NCBI GenBank assembly: GCA_022749755.1
Contig: CM040444.1
Span: 11,928,274-11,992,273, forward strand
Length of the DNA: 64,000 bases
From: Azadirachta indica
Lineage: Eukaryota; Streptophyta; Magnoliopsida; Sapindales; Meliaceae
Direction: 5' to 3'
Shown here: piece by piece, positions 61,190 to 64,000 of the stretch
Layout of the letters: each line of letters begins with the position of its first letter
Position numbering within the stretch: position 1 is the stretch's first letter
Notes under the pieces: generated by a model
What the model saw: the letters and a program-made list of their open reading frames with translations, nothing else
What the model was told of the DNA's origin: nothing
The model's database searches: none
Made by a program: the position numbers and the translations under genes

Positions 61190-61725
61190 AAAAATTTCCC
61201 AACCCGTGGAGCCCTGCCCCGTTTAAGGTGAGTTAGGCCTTAAAAACCCAACCCATTTAAAAAATGGAGCGAGATTGGGTTTGGAGATTTTAATCCGTTC
61301 AAAAATCAAGGTGGGTTTGGAGATTATGCTTTTTTGCTCGCCCTGTCCCATTTAACCCAAAAAATCCTATAGTAATAAGTACTGTAATAGTCCAAAAACT
61401 TAATTTAATACTATGGCAAGGGTATTGTATCAACATTGTTGCTGGCCCAAAAAACTTAACCCAATAATATGGCAAGGTCATGTTGTTCGAATTGGATACT
61501 GTGACACTGTACCATGGATACTATAGCATATTGTAAATTAGTCAAAAAAGGTTAAATGAGGACGGATTAGGGACGGGTTAGGCAGGTTAAAAAAGAGGAC
61601 GGGTTGACCTTAACCCTGTTTGATTCAAAATGCAAGAGGGACAAGTTTAAAGGCAAACTCGCCTCAAACGAGACGGGTTTGAAGATGGCAAAGCCTGTCT
61701 CGAGTTGGCCCGATTGCAATCCCTA
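61190..61725. mobile_element. Non-autonomous hAT-like remnant (~0.54 kb)
   Basis: The left end TAGGGGCTGGCAAAAATTTC and the reverse complement of the right end TAGGGATTGCAATCGGGCC form a degenerate inverted repeat. Subterminal GGGTT/CCCAACCC and GGACGGGTTAG words recur. The flanking 8-mers (CCTAAGTA and ATTTTGAG) do not match, so the insertion is not proven. No coding capacity. Confidence 0.5.
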
Positions 61726-64000
61726 ATTTTGAGATATCAAATCACATACTTTTAAAGAGAATCATTGTAATACTTTTCTACTAAATCACGCTTGTTTTCT
61801 TAATAAAATTTGTAAATAAAAACTATTATATTTAACTTTGTCTAATTATGATACTGCCACAAAAGCTTTTGTATAAACACAGCTTTCTCATTTGATTTTT
61901 TCCATATCTTAAATTTTTTTCCCAATGCTTGCATGAAAAGCCAATTAATTAGTTGGTTGCTTACTCTTCTACTGAATACTTTAATTTCTAACACCTAAAG
62001 AATGTATTTAATTTTTTCACATAATTCTTATTATTTAAGATCAAGTTAATCATTTAAATTATATATGGGTGATTTTTAATCTTTTATCAATTATTATAAT
62101 ACAAATTAGATTAAGTCAATAATTTAAATTATATAGGGTAATTATAAATATTAAATATGAAATGTTTTATATTAAAAAATTATTTTACATATATATGTAA
62201 TATAAAATTTTCAAAAATAAAGAGTATATTAAAAAAAATCCTAAGTATCACAAAAATAATTTTTAATTTGTTATAATTATCTCTTATAATTATCAATTTT
62301 TAATTTGTTATTAAAAAATATATCATCAATTTTTAATTTTTTTATCAAATATCATAATACAAATCATATTTTTATATTTTTTTACTAATAATTAAATTGA
62401 TCATTTATACGTGGAATCACCATTTCACATATCATCAAAATAATATAGTAAAAATATAAATATTCAATTTTTCATAACTTAATTGTTAAAAAAAAGATAA
62501 ATGATAATTATCGTCAATTTGATTGAAACATTTTATATTAAATATTAGAACTATAAAAAATTTTCATTAACCTATATAAATAGGATAAAAAATAACTATA
62601 GTAACAAATTATGATATAATTTTAATTGAATCAATAAAATTAGAGAAATATATTAAATTAATCTTAGAGTTTTTTTATTTTTTCATAATTTTGCATAAAA
62701 ATATTTTGTTTGGTAAATAAAAAAAATCAAGAGAAAAAATCTTTAAAAATTTATTTGTTTTGTTAATATTATCTTATTACATGACAACATATTAATTCAT
62801 TAATTACAAATTACTTAATTTGTTTGACATCAATATTTTTATTATATCAAAATTTATTGTTCTAAATTAGTTATTAAAAATCATTTAATTTTTTTAGTTT
62901 TTAATTATTTTAGAAAATTTATTTATTAAGAAAATGAATTTAAAAAATTTTAAATTGATTAAATTGAAAATTTATAAATAATTATAAAGGACTCAATTGA
63001 CTAAGTTAAAAAATTATTAACTTTTTTAAAGGACTTACTTGACTAAAATAAAAAACTATAAAACTTTTATAATAATTTATTAAATAAAATGAATATTTAC
63101 ATGCTTAATCATACGAATTTTGAATTGCAATTGGGGAATTGGTGACGTGCTGGGAACGAGGCCTGTCTCATCCCGACCCGATTTCAAGACGGGTATGAAT
63201 TTTCACCCCAGAACCTGACCCGAGTCGCAACCCGAACAGCATGGCCCAACACAAGTTTGACAGAAAAAATAGTGAGCATAGATGTAATAGAAAAAATAAT
63301 GGGTCGGCATAGCATGTGAACCCGTGTGAACTTAAAACAAGCTTACAACTAAGCACAAAAGTACAATTTGGCAATACATAGATCAATATAAAATCACGAT
63401 TAATTAATAAAAGTATTTTAAACTTAAAAAGAATTAGTAATATACATAATGATAAAAGTTGTATGAAGACCAAATATTGTGATAATTTATAATGTTAATC
63501 AATTAAAATTTTTTGAAGTTATTTAAAGGGCAATTAACATATGTCTTTACAAATTGACGAAATAGGTGAATTGCCTTATGCTAGTAGAGTTAAATATTCC
63601 TTAGTTTGATAAGTTCAAATATTATCTTTTTTATCCTTAAATTTTATGAATAATAAATTTAGATATAGTTTTCTTAATTTTAAAAATGTAATCTCAACTA
63701 TTTAGGGTTAGCAAATTGAGCCTAAATTTTAAGCTTAAAAGGAGAATGGGTCAAGGATAGGGATTGAAACTTATCTCTGTTTTAAAATTCGAACAGGGAC
63801 GAATAAGCCTTTTTCCTTGACCCATCCTTGTCCTGCAATAAAATTCAAAATTTTTTGTTAATATGTGCATTTGTTTTATTTTATAAATGATTATAATAGT
63901 TTAATAGTTTTTATTTAATCAATTAAGTCTTTCATAGAAGTTAATGATTTCTTAATTTAATTAATTAAGTCTTTCATAAATCATAATACTTAAACGTTTT
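61726..64000. other. AT-rich intergenic DNA with two further hAT-like patches
   Basis: Two GC-richer patches, 63140-63310 (CATCCCGACCCG; AACCTGACCCGAGTCGC) and 63705-63845 (AGGGTTAGCAAATTGAGCC), have the style of the 61190 element's ends but cannot be delimited. The 101-aa frame at 63168-63473 is not supported as a gene. Confidence 0.5.

Noticed and set aside
61182..61733. 8-bp target duplication for the hAT-like remnant
   Set aside because: CCTAAGTA and ATTTTGAG do not match, so the insertion boundaries remain unproven.
63168..63473. 101-aa minus-strand hydrophobic frame
   Set aside because: Leu/Phe-rich composition from AT-rich DNA overlapping a hAT-like patch; no family resemblance.

Overview
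The window is 64 kb of plant nuclear DNA, almost certainly from a eudicot. The evidence is a plant actin gene with introns at the usual plant positions, a plasma-membrane sulfate transporter of the SULTR1 type, a plastid-targeted J-protein, GT-AG introns throughout, and AT-rich intergenic DNA filled with plant transposons (hAT, Ty1/copia, PIF/Harbinger, palindromic MITEs). I do not assign a species. No bacterial, phage, CRISPR or organellar features are present.

Six apparently intact protein genes are supported: RPC6/RPC34 (RNA polymerase III subunit, minus strand, 10065-10766, with a leader intron); a SULTR1-type sulfate transporter (plus, 12 coding exons, 22467-26404, 660 aa); a small chloroplast J-domain protein (minus, 27459-27995); QCR6, the complex III hinge protein (minus, coding exons 31421-34523, 69 aa, start codon split by an intron); actin (plus, 55082-56897, 377 aa, with a leader intron); and DPH1 (minus, 59578-60921, one exon, 447 aa). 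They are unrelated housekeeping genes and do not form a pathway.

Layout. 1-5.2 kb: a SINE-like fragment and a decayed hAT element with both ends and an imperfect 8-bp target duplication. 5.2-10 kb: AT-rich DNA with a broken 3' fragment of RPC6 and a roughly 258-bp tandem repeat array. 10-20 kb: RPC6 and a partial tandem duplication of its 5' region, modified by insertions; the second copy keeps promoter, leader intron and 22 codons, with a stop at codon 6. A family of palindromic elements is concentrated at 14-22 kb, with a looser relative in a SULTR intron. 22-28 kb: SULTR and the J-protein gene. 29-30 kb: an internally deleted LTR retroelement. 31.4-34.9 kb: QCR6. 36-40 kb: LTR-like remnants, a 21-bp tandem repeat, an 840-bp fold-back element and the first part of a second hAT pseudogene. 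40.29-46.34 kb: a structurally complete but coding-dead Ty1/copia element (LTRs, primer binding site, polypurine tract, TATAC target duplication) sitting inside that hAT pseudogene, whose C-terminal part resumes near 46.9 kb. 48.4 kb: a PIF/Harbinger transposase remnant. 51-54 kb: more fold-back elements. 54-61 kb: actin and DPH1, separated by a retroelement-like remnant. 61-64 kb: non-autonomous hAT-like remnants in AT-rich DNA.

I saw no convincing new molecular system. The most informative observations are the split QCR6 start codon, the RPC6 duplication with a paralogous empty site for a MITE, junction DNA shared with a QCR6 intron, and the copia-in-hAT nesting.
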